In this document: piece by piece, positions 44,052 to 52,007 of the stretch | How the letters are laid out: every line of letters starts with the position of its first letter | Numbering within the stretch: position 1 is the first letter of the stretch | Assembly: GCA_028873695.1 (NCBI GenBank) | Contig: JAPPNU010000008.1 | Span: forward strand, 1-64,000 | Direction of reading: 5' to 3' | Length of the DNA: 64,000 nt | From: Gemmatimonadota bacterium | Lineage (GTDB): Bacteria; Latescibacterota; UBA2968; GCA-2709665 | Position numbers and translations under genes: made by a program | Notes under the pieces: generated by a model | What the model was told of the DNA's origin: nothing | What the model saw: the letters and a program-made list of their open reading frames with translations, nothing else | Databases searched by the model: none

Positions 44052-44474
44052 CTACCACATATGGACGAAGACCGCCGGACGAACCTTTTTTCCGGTGGGG
44101 GCCGTGGAGAGGAGGGAGTCGGCGTAGGCCGCGTGTCTGACCATAAAGTCCCGGCTGCCGCCGCGCAGGAAGAGGTGGAGGTTTCGGTCGGGCTGGGCGA
44201 TAAGGCCGGCCGTGAGGCGCTCGAACTCCCCGGGCCGGAGCAGCCGTTCCACGGATTTCCCGTCGCTCGACAGGCCGGCTCCCTTTGCCGTATAGATGAG
44301 GACCAGGTCCGCCGACCTGGGATCGTGGTGATGCACCCGCCAGACCGGTTGTGCGACGTTGAGGATCATAATGCCCAGGGTGAGCATGAGCATCATGATG
44401 CCGAGGAACAGTTCCTTGCTGACGTCGTGTTCTTCCGCCTGGGCGGCGGCGCGCTGCAGAAATCGGCTTCTCAA
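44052..44474 (-). CDS. Short TolR/ExbD-position membrane protein
   Basis: A 140-residue protein read from a TTG overlapping the MotA-like stop (TTGA), with GGGGGAG 9 bases ahead; an in-frame ATG 13 codons upstream (44513) is an alternative. It has one membrane helix (LFLGIMMLMLTLGIMILNVA) followed by a small beta-rich extracytoplasmic domain (ADLVLIYTAKGAGLSSDGK, then HLFLRGGSRDFMVR). The position after a MotA/TolQ gene matches TolR/ExbD, but the TM lacks the Asp that TolR/ExbD use for proton transfer, so the pair may not be a conventional proton channel. Confidence 0.55.
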   Translation of the reverse strand: MRSRFLQRAAAQAEEHDVSKELFLGIMMLMLTLGIMILNVAQPVWRVHHHDPRSADLVLIYTAKGAGLSSDGKSVERLLRPGEFERLTAGLIAQPDRNLHLFLRGGSRDFMVRHAAYADSLLSTAPTGKKVRPAVFVHMW

Positions 44475-45268
44475 CTTGATTCGCTCCCCCGGTCGTCTCT
44501 CATCGCCAGCCATGCGCGTTCCAGCGCGCCGACCCGCCCCATCAGAATGTCGATGCACTTTCTCAGCGGCAGGTAGGCCAGCAGGGCAATCAGGGTGGTC
44601 TTGAAGGCCAGGGTCAATCCATCGGCCATATCGCGGAGAACCTTGAACGTCTCGGTGGCTTCGTCAAGCCGGCTGAGTTCCTGCGCCATGAGCAGGATAC
44701 CGCAAACCGTACCGAGGTATCCATAGAAGGGGATGCGGCTCAGGGCGCGATGGCCGGACAGCAGCCGCTCGCCGATTACCCCGATCAGGTCTGTAATCAG
44801 CTCGTCGTCCCTGGCTTTCAAGTCCGTGAATGAGTCCGTTTCGGTCCGGAGGTCTCCAAGACCGGCTTGCCGGCGTGCAAGCAGGGTGGGCGCCGCTGAA
44901 GCGGAAGGCGCGGAACTCAGGGCCTCCTCTTCGACGCGAATACGCCTCCATACGTGGACGATGACGGAAAGGTGCGCGGTCGAGGCGGCCAGGATGAGCG
45001 CGTATGCGGAACGGCCCACCCACTCGATCCAGCTTTCCGGCATGGCAACGTAAAGGTAGTAGTATATACCCAGCGCGGCGACGCCGAACCCCGCAAGGCC
45101 GCCCAGAACGCCGCTTGTCAGTCTCGCTTGGTTTACCGGCAGCCCGTACCGCAATTCTTCCCGGCAGATTGAAACCATCTCCTGGATCAGCGTAAGCGCA
45201 CCTGCCATGGCGCACGCGGCGGCGAAGACAACCACAATCAGAATCTCATACCAGACCAAATGCGCCAC
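44471..45268 (-). CDS. MotA/TolQ/ExbB-type channel protein
   Basis: A 265-residue protein with three membrane regions (IVVVFAAACAMAGALTLI, then a GGLAGFGVAALGIYYYLYV segment, and a C-terminal GYLGTVCGILLMAQELSR/AFKTTLIALLAYLPLRK). The last part is the typical MotA_ExbB core (DGLTLAFKTTLIALLAYLPL). It overlaps the short downstream protein by 4 bases and follows the signal-peptide protein by 24 bases, so these three form an operon. It would energise an envelope process with a stator-like partner. No flagellar genes are near. Confidence 0.78.
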   Translation of the reverse strand: MAHLVWYEILIVVVFAAACAMAGALTLIQEMVSICREELRYGLPVNQARLTSGVLGGLAGFGVAALGIYYYLYVAMPESWIEWVGRSAYALILAASTAHLSVIVHVWRRIRVEEEALSSAPSASAAPTLLARRQAGLGDLRTETDSFTDLKARDDELITDLIGVIGERLLSGHRALSRIPFYGYLGTVCGILLMAQELSRLDEATETFKVLRDMADGLTLAFKTTLIALLAYLPLRKCIDILMGRVGALERAWLAMRDDRGSESS

Positions 45269-45292
45269 GACCTGTCCTCGGTTTGGAAATGA

Positions 45293-46555
45293 TCAGATGC
45301 GCAGTCCATCCGTGCCTTTCGAAACGACGTACCAAATATAGGCGGCGAGGATGATGCTGGGAAAGAGCAACCCGGCACGGGACCCGCGCCCGCCGCGCCC
45401 GCCGAATCCACCGCGATTGCCGGATTCGGATGCCGCGGACCCGCCCTCCCGGCTCCTTCGAGAGACTGTTTGTTCGCCTGGAGACCGTTCGTCGGGCGGG
45501 CGGTAAGCCTCCCGACGATCGCCGCGCTCCCTGCCGGTCCCCGCACGTCCCGCGGCCGCAATGGCCGCGTCTTCGCCCTTCAACGCCCGTCTCTCGGGGT
45601 AGACGAGGCGCTTTTCCGTCTCGGCCAGCTTCTCCGCCCAGATTTCGACTTCCTTTGCGAAGGTGAGCGACGTCTCTTCCTTGAGCGGCCCCGCCTTGCC
45701 CAGGGTGAAGCTGACTTCCGGATTCCGATGGCCCGTGTAAGCGGTCTGAAGGACGGGGTCCGTGGACGCTTGAAGCTGGCGCTTGATTCCGGCACGTGTT
45801 TCCTGCAGGGAAATCAGATTCTGCAGAAAACCGTGGTAGTCCATGCGTCTCCGCAGGGTCCGTGGCGCCTGCGCACGCGACGGCTTCGACAGGGCGCCTT
45901 CGATTTCCCGACGGGTGAATTCCTTCGAGAACTCCGCCTCGCCGAAGATCCTGGAATGCCAGATGACCCGGGCAGACGGGACATCGGGAACGGGATGCGC
46001 ATAGGTGATTTCCAGGGCCTGGCCGTTTCCCGTCTGCCAGGACTCGTCGGAAACCAGAATCGGGTGCAGCGCGCCGGATGACTGTTTCAGATACAGCCCG
46101 AAGAGGAATCCGCTTTCCACGTGGTCGGTGTCCCAGCACCGGGCGCGGATCCGATTCCTGCTCTTCAGGTAGAGATGCGGGATCTCGACCTCCACGGGCG
46201 CGAGGCGGGTTTCGCCGACGGGAAAGTCATTGAGCCACACGCGTGCCTCGTCATCGGCCCAGAAGATGCAGACAACCGAGGTCCCTTTCGGAAGACGCAG
46301 GACGTCTGCGTTTCCGGGCAGGCGTTTCCTGTCGATGGCTCCCGGGTCTTCGGCGCTCATCACGCGGATCAGACTGTCGATCTGCGCCGAGACCGCGTTG
46401 AATTCCTGACGGATCGAAAGCGGGTCCGGCGCGGATGCGGCAGCCCGGTCATCCGCTTTGCCCGAAACGTCAGCCGCAGGCAAAGACGAAACGGACAGTG
46501 CGAGCACGGCGATCCATCGGTTTCGCGAGCGGTACCTGTGGGTAGTCTTCGGCAT
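45293..46555 (-). CDS. Exported protein with C-terminal anchor, in MotA operon
   Basis: A 420-residue protein with a signal peptide (RNRWIAVLALSVSSLPAADV) and a beta-rich middle (VVCIFWADDEARVWLNDFPVGE, RIRARCWDTDHVESGFLFGLY) resembling a galactose-binding-like domain. A helical part follows, then an Arg/Gly-rich linker (GNRGGFGGRGGRGSRAG) and a C-terminal membrane helix (LLFPSIILAAYIWYVVS). It is probably envelope-anchored and facing outwards. It is the first gene of the MotA-like operon, 24 bases ahead. No enzymatic motif is seen. An ATG 27 codons upstream is not used, because the shorter start gives a normal signal peptide. Confidence 0.6.
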   Translation of the reverse strand: MPKTTHRYRSRNRWIAVLALSVSSLPAADVSGKADDRAAASAPDPLSIRQEFNAVSAQIDSLIRVMSAEDPGAIDRKRLPGNADVLRLPKGTSVVCIFWADDEARVWLNDFPVGETRLAPVEVEIPHLYLKSRNRIRARCWDTDHVESGFLFGLYLKQSSGALHPILVSDESWQTGNGQALEITYAHPVPDVPSARVIWHSRIFGEAEFSKEFTRREIEGALSKPSRAQAPRTLRRRMDYHGFLQNLISLQETRAGIKRQLQASTDPVLQTAYTGHRNPEVSFTLGKAGPLKEETSLTFAKEVEIWAEKLAETEKRLVYPERRALKGEDAAIAAAGRAGTGRERGDRREAYRPPDERSPGEQTVSRRSREGGSAASESGNRGGFGGRGGRGSRAGLLFPSIILAAYIWYVVSKGTDGLRI

Positions 46556-46596
46556 GTGAGGAGTCCGCAGACGCGCGTTTCCAATTGGCTGATCTA

Positions 46597-47721
46597 CTAA
46601 TAATCCGCGAAGGACCCATCCTCTTCCGAGCGCCACATGCCGCGGAAGCGAAAGCGTTCGTCCCGCATGGCATCGAGGGCGTCGTCGTCAATCTCGAATC
46701 CGAGACCCGGCCCCGCGGGAAGCTCGATATAGCCATCGTTGAACGTGAGCGGCGGCGTCAGAAGACCTTCGCCCCGGGTCGTGCCGCCCTCGCAGATGAG
46801 AAAATTGGGGACCGTGGCCATGGTATGGATGGACGCGGAAACCCCGATGGGTCCGGCGGCGTTGTGCGGCGCAATGGCAATGTCCCTGATTTCCGCCAGG
46901 GTGGCGATCTTCTTCATTTCCGAGATGCCTCCAACGTGCCGGATATCAGGTTGCAGAACCGCGCAGGCCTGCTTTTCCACGATGTCCCAGAAACTCCATC
47001 GGGTGAGGTGGCGTTCGCCGGTTGCGATGGGTGTGGGCGTCGATCGGGAGAGAGTCAGCAGGGCGTCGTTGTTTTCGGGATGGCAGGGTTCTTCCGCAAA
47101 GAGCAGGTGATAGGGTTCGAGCGCCTTTACGGTGATAACGGCCATCTGCGGGCTCAGTCGGCGGTGCAAATCGACCGCAATGTCCACGTCGTCGCCCACG
47201 GCTTCGCGGACGGCGGCCACCCGGGCGACCATCTCTTCGACCGCTCGCGCCGTATCCACGAAACGGACGGGCCTGACGGCGCCGCCCATCTTGATGGCCG
47301 TGAACCCGTCGTCGACCCGCTTGCGCGCCGATTCCGCGCAGGATTCCGGCGTGTTCCCCCCGGCGTGGGCGTAAACCCGGACCCGGTCCCGGACCGAGCC
47401 CCCGAGAAGCTTCCATACGGGAACGTCCAGGACCTTGCCCATGATGTCCCACATGGCCATGTCCACGCCGCTGAGCGCGCCAATGATGATTGGCATGCTG
47501 CGGCTGTACGTGGAGCGAAAGAAGGTCTGCCAGTGGTCTTCGATCTGGAGCGGATCCTTGCCGATGAGGTATTCGGCCAGGTCGTCAACAGCCCGCGCGA
47601 CAATTCGCCAGTGCGTATAGTCCAGGGGTTCGCCATAGCCGACAACGCCCTCGTCGGTGTGCATTTTCAGCACGAGGAACCGTTGTGCAACAGGGATGGT
47701 TTCAAGGCGGGTGATCTTCAT
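46597..47721 (-). CDS. Galactonate-dehydratase-like enolase superfamily enzyme
   Basis: A 374-residue sugar-acid dehydratase of the enolase superfamily. Metal ligands are visible as Asp in DIAVDLHRRLS, Glu in LLFAEEPCHPEN and Glu in IATGERH, with the base motifs QPDIRHVGG and IAPHNAAGPIG. The D-x-H site in VDLHRR is typical of the GalD/ManD group rather than the mandelate-racemase group. The N-terminal part begins MKITRLETIPVAQRFLVLKMHTDEG. Galactonate or a related acid sugar is the likely substrate, unproven. It is the first gene of a minus-strand group that includes the epimerase, by 124 bases. Confidence 0.83.
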   Translation of the reverse strand: MKITRLETIPVAQRFLVLKMHTDEGVVGYGEPLDYTHWRIVARAVDDLAEYLIGKDPLQIEDHWQTFFRSTYSRSMPIIIGALSGVDMAMWDIMGKVLDVPVWKLLGGSVRDRVRVYAHAGGNTPESCAESARKRVDDGFTAIKMGGAVRPVRFVDTARAVEEMVARVAAVREAVGDDVDIAVDLHRRLSPQMAVITVKALEPYHLLFAEEPCHPENNDALLTLSRSTPTPIATGERHLTRWSFWDIVEKQACAVLQPDIRHVGGISEMKKIATLAEIRDIAIAPHNAAGPIGVSASIHTMATVPNFLICEGGTTRGEGLLTPPLTFNDGYIELPAGPGLGFEIDDDALDAMRDERFRFRGMWRSEEDGSFADY

Positions 47722-47845
47722 GAGATTGACCTTTCAGGGAACCCGTCGACCCCGCGTATCCGGGTTTCCGGAAGTTCGGATCGGTTTCCGGACCACGCGC
47801 GAGGGTCGTCCCTGTCACGCGGATCGACGTGGAGGCCCGAGCGGC

Positions 47846-48721
47846 TCACCGGTCGGCGTCTACGCCTCTCTCCTTGTCCCGCTTCGCATCAGCAAGAACG
47901 GGTGCGATCCTGTCCGCAAACCGGATCAGGCTGTTGTCTTCCGGCTCGTAGCCGATGAGCTTGCGGGCGTTGGCGATGCTCCAGAAGTTGTGGCTGTTTC
48001 CGCTGATGCCGTAGAAGATCTGAAAGGGAATGCCGTTCTCGTCTTCGATGTTCTCCGTCTCGATGCTCCTGATCAGAAGCTGGGTCTGGTCGCGTGCGCT
48101 CAGGTACGCCCCGAGGCTGCGGTGCATGCCTTTCAGGTTCTCCGTCCTGAGGTTATCGGCCACGGTCTCCCGGGGACCGCCGATCCGCAGCTGGATGTTC
48201 TGAAGCTTCCTTCCGTTTCCGACCTTGCCCGCCGCAAACGCGAACCCCAGCAGTTCGTACGAGGCCTTCGCCCAGCCGTAGAAGTTGTCGGAAAGCGGGC
48301 GCATGTCCGGTGTCACGAATTCCATGCGGCCGGACCAGATGAGCGTCTCGTAGAAGTCGGTGGCGTGGTTGGAACTGATGACGACCACCCTGCGGACATT
48401 TTCTTCGAGGCAAGTCTGGTAGACGTTATAGGCCATGGCGATGTTGTCGGATTCCGCCAGGAACTGGTCCTCGGGCGCGTTGGCACGGGTGAAACCGCAG
48501 TGTATCACCGCGTCCGTGTCCGAGAAATGCTCCCGATACGCATTCCGGTCGCGGTTGAGAAGGTCGGTCCGGACGATGCCCTCAACCTCATTGCCGTTTC
48601 TGTCCGTCTGTCGCACGTCCAGCAGGCAGAGGTCATAGCGCTCCCTGAGGACCGGCAGACTCCGTCCGGCGATATACCCGGCCGCGCCGGTGATGACAAC
48701 CCTGCGTTTCGCCATCGTCAT
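47846..48721 (-). CDS. NAD-dependent epimerase/dehydratase
   Basis: A 291-residue extended short-chain dehydrogenase. The NAD-binding start VVITGAAGYIAGRSL (GxxGxxxG) and the catalytic segments ISSNHATDFYE and YGWAKASYELLGF (YxxxK) are present. SGNSHNFWSIANARKLIGYEPEDN near the end parallels the uronate-dehydrogenase-like protein at 31823-32545. The ATG at 48721 or the one at 48715 could start it. It overlaps the PhyH gene upstream by a few bases, so these two are coupled. Substrate is likely a sugar nucleotide or sugar acid. Confidence 0.82.
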   Translation of the reverse strand: MTMAKRRVVITGAAGYIAGRSLPVLRERYDLCLLDVRQTDRNGNEVEGIVRTDLLNRDRNAYREHFSDTDAVIHCGFTRANAPEDQFLAESDNIAMAYNVYQTCLEENVRRVVVISSNHATDFYETLIWSGRMEFVTPDMRPLSDNFYGWAKASYELLGFAFAAGKVGNGRKLQNIQLRIGGPRETVADNLRTENLKGMHRSLGAYLSARDQTQLLIRSIETENIEDENGIPFQIFYGISGNSHNFWSIANARKLIGYEPEDNSLIRFADRIAPVLADAKRDKERGVDADR

Positions 48722-48726
48722 TCTCG

Positions 48727-49488
48727 TTAGGGTAATGGAAAGGGCATGGGAACGAGGAGATGATGCGTATGCCGGTTCTCGCCGCGCAGCAGGATGGGTC
48801 GCCAGTCCTGGCCGATCGAGTTGGATTCGACCTGTCTGGCTTCGGGCGGGATAAAGCGGATGGTAAGACCGCAACGCCGCCGGTTCGAGGTATTGGGCAT
48901 GCTCGCGTGGAAAAGCTGGCCGTGATGGACCGACATCTGGCCGGCGCTGAGTTCCAGGTCGATCGCACGGCTGGTGTCGACGAGTTCGTCCGGGATTTCC
49001 TGGTTGATGCTCAACAGGTTCCCCTCCCGTTCCGACGTGCCGTGGGTGACGATCCCGCTCTTGTGGGAGCCCGGAATGACGCGCATGCAGCCGTTTTCAA
49101 CGTCGCTGTCGTCGATGGCGATCCAGGCCGTATGCGCCAGCGGCGGCTTCAGACCCCAGTAGGTGACGTCCTGGTGCCACGCCACAAAGTGTTCTTCGTC
49201 CCCGGCGGGGTATTTGCAGAAAAAGTGCGTGGCCAGCAGAAGGATATCTTCACCCATGGCCTTTTCCATGACGTCCAGAAGGCGCGCGTCGGCGGCCAGC
49301 CGCCAGATGAATTGCTCGTCGAAGTGCCGGGACTGGAGGCCCACCTGACAGACGTCTCTGCCCTCTCTGACTTCGAGTTCGTCGAACTGAGCCCTGAATG
49401 CGCTGATCTCGGATTCGGAGAATACGTCGATTCGAGGCAGTACGCCACTGGCTTCGTAGGTTTCGCTCAGATTATCAACGGCGGGCAT
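48727..49488 (-). CDS. Phytanoyl-CoA dioxygenase family protein (PhyH)
   Basis: An Fe(II)/2-oxoglutarate oxygenase, 253 residues. The metal HxD is in VAWHQDVTYWGLKPP and the second His in LFHASMPNTSNRRRCG, where an Arg follows as expected for 2-oxoglutarate. IPGSHKSGIV is a typical small loop. The gene is immediately upstream of the epimerase and on the same strand. It is only distantly similar to the other PhyH genes in the window. Substrate not inferable. Confidence 0.86.
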   Translation of the reverse strand: MPAVDNLSETYEASGVLPRIDVFSESEISAFRAQFDELEVREGRDVCQVGLQSRHFDEQFIWRLAADARLLDVMEKAMGEDILLLATHFFCKYPAGDEEHFVAWHQDVTYWGLKPPLAHTAWIAIDDSDVENGCMRVIPGSHKSGIVTHGTSEREGNLLSINQEIPDELVDTSRAIDLELSAGQMSVHHGQLFHASMPNTSNRRRCGLTIRFIPPEARQVESNSIGQDWRPILLRGENRHTHHLLVPMPFPLP

Positions 49489-49623
49489 AGCGGCATCCCC
49501 GGTTCAAGACCGGTTTCAGGTCCAACGCGGGTCGCGGGTAATCTACGGTGAACGGCGCGCCGTTGCAACCCGTTTCTCGTGTTCCGCACAGTAGATGGAT
49601 CGCCTGAATCGGCGCGTCGAAAA

Positions 49624-49670
49624 CAGCCGTCAGCTATCAGCCGTCAGCTATCAGCCGTCAGCAATCAGCT
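49624..49670. repeat. TCAGCYRT-type short tandem repeat, copy 2
   Basis: Alternating CAGCCGTCAGC and CAGCTATCAGC units, about six TCAGC elements in 47 bases. Together with 1549-1580 it forms a family; both are followed by an A-rich segment like GAAGCGAAAGT. Confidence 0.75.
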
Positions 49671-49721
49671 AGAAGCGAAAGTCGTAAACCAAATACGAAA
49701 TCCACATCTCCCCAAATTCCC

Positions 49722-49738
49722 TGCCTACGGCGTGTTCC
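49722..49738. repeat. 17-base exact repeat TGCCTACGGCGTGTTCC
   Basis: Identical to 1928-1944. In both regions it lies downstream of the TCAGC repeat, so the repeats travel together as a larger dispersed unit whose edges are not clear. Confidence 0.75.
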
Positions 49739-49909
49739 ATTCACTACCGTTGCGTCGGGACACTGATGTCGGTAGTGGATCCCCGGCACGGGGATTGACA
49801 GGCCGAACCGGGGTGGGTATCATGCGCAGTCGGAACCTGCTGTACACCCGGGATTGCGCTCGGCATTGGCGCCGTGGTGCGGACCGATTTCGAAATCCGG
49901 AGGATTGAA

Positions 49910-51022
49910 ATGAAGATCACTCGCGTTACAGCGATGGTGCTGCGGCTCCCTCACGTCACGGATACCTGCGATGGTACGCAGGATACCTGTTTGATCAAGG
50001 TTGAAACCGACGCCGGACTCACGGGCTGGGGAGAGGTGGATTCGTGTCCGACCGCGGTCAAGGCCGTCGTGGATGCGCCCCTGTCGCACCAGATCTGCAA
50101 CGGTCTGGCAAATGCGCTTCACCTTGAGGACCCGTTGGCGGTGGAAGCGTGTATGCAACGAATGACGGACGCGACGAACTACTACGGCGGCGATGGCGTG
50201 GGGCGGCACGCCATGGCGGGTGTCAATCAGGCGCTCTGGGATATTGCCGGCAAGGCATGCGATGTGCCGGTCTACCGGCTTCTGGGCGGGCCCTTCAAAA
50301 AGCGATTCCGGGCCTATTGTTCAATTCTGTTCGGCGATTCGCCCGCACAGACCGAAGAACTCGGTCGGAGGTTTGCGGGGCAGGGCTTTACGGCGGTCAA
50401 ATTCGGCTGGGGGCCGATGGGACAGGACGAAGAGACCGATATCGCCCTGGTAAGGGAGGCCCGACGGGGCGTCGGAGACGGGGTGGACGTGCTGATCGAC
50501 GCGGGGCAGGTCTGGGTCTGGAAGACGGCCCTGAAGCGGGCACGCCGGTTTGAGGAGTTCCGTCCGTTCTGGCTCGAGGAGCCGCTGCATCCGTCCGACC
50601 TGCGCGGCTACGCAAGATTGTCGGCGGAAAGCCCGGTGCCCATCGCGGCGGGTGAAGCGGAAGCACGGCTCGACGCATTCGAGCGTCTGGTGGTGGAGGG
50701 CGGGCTGGACTGGATACAGCCGGATCCGGGGCGATGCGGCATTTCGACCATGGTGGAGGTGGGAAGGATGGCACACCGCCGCCATACCGGAGTCGTGAAC
50801 CACAGTTTCAAGAGCGGGATTACGATCGCCGCGTCGCTTCACGCGCTCGCCGCGGTACCGGGAGGGGAGATGTTCGAGTATTGCATGTCGGAATCCCCGC
50901 TCCGCCACGAACTGACCCACGAACGCTTCGAAGTCGTCGACGGATACGTGGCAATACCGGAGGGCCCGGGCCTCGGCGTGACGATCAACGAGCAGACGCT
51001 GGAGAAGTACCGGGTGGCATAG
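49910..51022 (+). CDS. Mandelate-racemase/muconate-lactonizing family enzyme
   Basis: A 370-residue enolase-superfamily enzyme (dehydratase or racemase). A Lys on the first catalytic strand is in FTAVKFGWGP, the metal Asp in VDVLIDAGQVW, Glu in FWLEEPLHPSDL and Glu in PIAAGEAEAR. The later base is His in VVNHSFKSGITIAA. WIQPDPGRCGIS resembles the fifth-strand segment. GGAGG is 6 bases before ATG. It is a different subgroup from the galactonate-dehydratase-like gene at 46597, because the second-strand Lys-x-Lys and late His are of the MR type. Substrate unknown. Confidence 0.83.
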   Translation: MKITRVTAMVLRLPHVTDTCDGTQDTCLIKVETDAGLTGWGEVDSCPTAVKAVVDAPLSHQICNGLANALHLEDPLAVEACMQRMTDATNYYGGDGVGRHAMAGVNQALWDIAGKACDVPVYRLLGGPFKKRFRAYCSILFGDSPAQTEELGRRFAGQGFTAVKFGWGPMGQDEETDIALVREARRGVGDGVDVLIDAGQVWVWKTALKRARRFEEFRPFWLEEPLHPSDLRGYARLSAESPVPIAAGEAEARLDAFERLVVEGGLDWIQPDPGRCGISTMVEVGRMAHRRHTGVVNHSFKSGITIAASLHALAAVPGGEMFEYCMSESPLRHELTHERFEVVDGYVAIPEGPGLGVTINEQTLEKYRVA

Positions 51023-51029
51023 CAGCCCG

Positions 51030-51926
51030 TCACCCGCCGGCGGTATCCCGGTTTCCGGCCTGAAGTTCCCTGACGAAGGCCGGACTCAGGGCGCCCTGCG
51101 CGACCTCCGCGACCGGTCCCTTCATAGTCAGGCGGAACCGTGGATCGACGGCGACGTGGAGGGCGCCGCCCGGCGCGTTCACGGTTACGGGAGAAGCCGC
51201 CAGCCCCAGACGGACGGCCGCGCTTGCCGCCGCGCAGGACGAGGAGCCGGATGCCTGCGTCTCGCCGGCGCCGCGTTCCCAGATGAGGATGAAGATCTCC
51301 TTCGGACCCGTGGGTACGGCCAGTTGTACGTTGATGCGATTAGGAAAGAGCTCGTGATTCTCCAGGGAGGGGCCGAGTTCGAGCAGGTCGTCGCGGGTCC
51401 AGGACTCGTGCGCGGCTTTGAAGATGACGCAGTGGGGATTCCCCACGCTGACTCCGGTAAATTTCAGTTCGCGGCCGGCGGCGGTTATCGACCTTTCGAT
51501 AAGCTCGCCCCCCGTCAACGTACACGGCAGCGCGACGGGATCGAAGTCGGCCTGTCCCATCTCAACGGTCGCAAGGCTGGCGTCGCCGTGATGGTCCAGG
51601 TGTATCCGGATCTCCACGCGGCCGCCGATCGTCTCAACCGTGAAGTTGTTTTTGCGCGTCCGACCGGTGGCGTGGAGAAACCGGGCGAAGATGCGCAGCC
51701 CGTTGCCCGACTTTTCGGCCTCGCTGCCGTCGGGGTTCAGGATGCGCAGGCCGAAGTCGGCGCCATTCCCGGGTTCCAGGGTGAGGATGCCATCGCTGCC
51801 GATGCCCCGGTTGCGATCGCAGATGCAGCGGATATTGTCCGGTGTGAGTTCAAATTCCAGTTCGGCCGGATCCATGACGATGTAGTCGTTGCCGAGACCG
51901 TGGCCCTTATAGAAGCCGTTTTTCAC
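51030..51926 (-). CDS. DapF-family epimerase-fold protein with both catalytic Cys replaced by Ser
   Basis: A diaminopimelate-epimerase-fold protein, 298 residues, opening FYKGHGLGNDYIVMD as in DapF. In real DapF the two bases are Cys in CGNG and Cys in ACGTGAC. Here the matching segments are EAEKSGNGLRIFAR (Ser73) and ETQASGSSSCAAASAA (Ser226), so both cysteines are Ser; the later Cys231 is retained. GIGSDGIL, NPHCVIF and ERGAGETQ are otherwise preserved. A subfamily with this serine pattern exists, whose reaction may not be diaminopimelate epimerisation. It ends the same strand run as the BMC genes and could act on the cluster's substrate. Confidence 0.85.
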   Translation of the reverse strand: MKNGFYKGHGLGNDYIVMDPAELEFELTPDNIRCICDRNRGIGSDGILTLEPGNGADFGLRILNPDGSEAEKSGNGLRIFARFLHATGRTRKNNFTVETIGGRVEIRIHLDHHGDASLATVEMGQADFDPVALPCTLTGGELIERSITAAGRELKFTGVSVGNPHCVIFKAAHESWTRDDLLELGPSLENHELFPNRINVQLAVPTGPKEIFILIWERGAGETQASGSSSCAAASAAVRLGLAASPVTVNAPGGALHVAVDPRFRLTMKGPVAEVAQGALSPAFVRELQAGNRDTAGG

Positions 51927-52007
51927 AAAACCTCCGGATTACGACATGCATGGGCTGGCCGGCAAGAGCCGGAGGCGGGCGTTATCCGGAACCGGCGCCA
52001 CCTGCAC

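Larger units (their letters stand above)
49489..49909. other. Intergenic stretch with dispersed repeat copy
   Basis: No gene recognised. It holds the long copy of the TCAGCYRT repeat (49624-49670) and the 17-base element (49722-49738) shared exactly with 1928-1944. The two copies are about 48 kb apart, which supports a dispersed repeat family. The last part upstream of the enolase gene has no clear promoter. Confidence 0.55.

Noticed and set aside
44052..45268. Zorya-type defence system (ZorAB)
   Set aside because: The MotA-like protein lacks a long coiled coil, the second protein lacks an OmpA-type domain, and no ZorC/ZorD genes are nearby.
49624..49670. CRISPR array
   Set aside because: The repeat unit is only 5-8 bases and there are no spacers of constant length.
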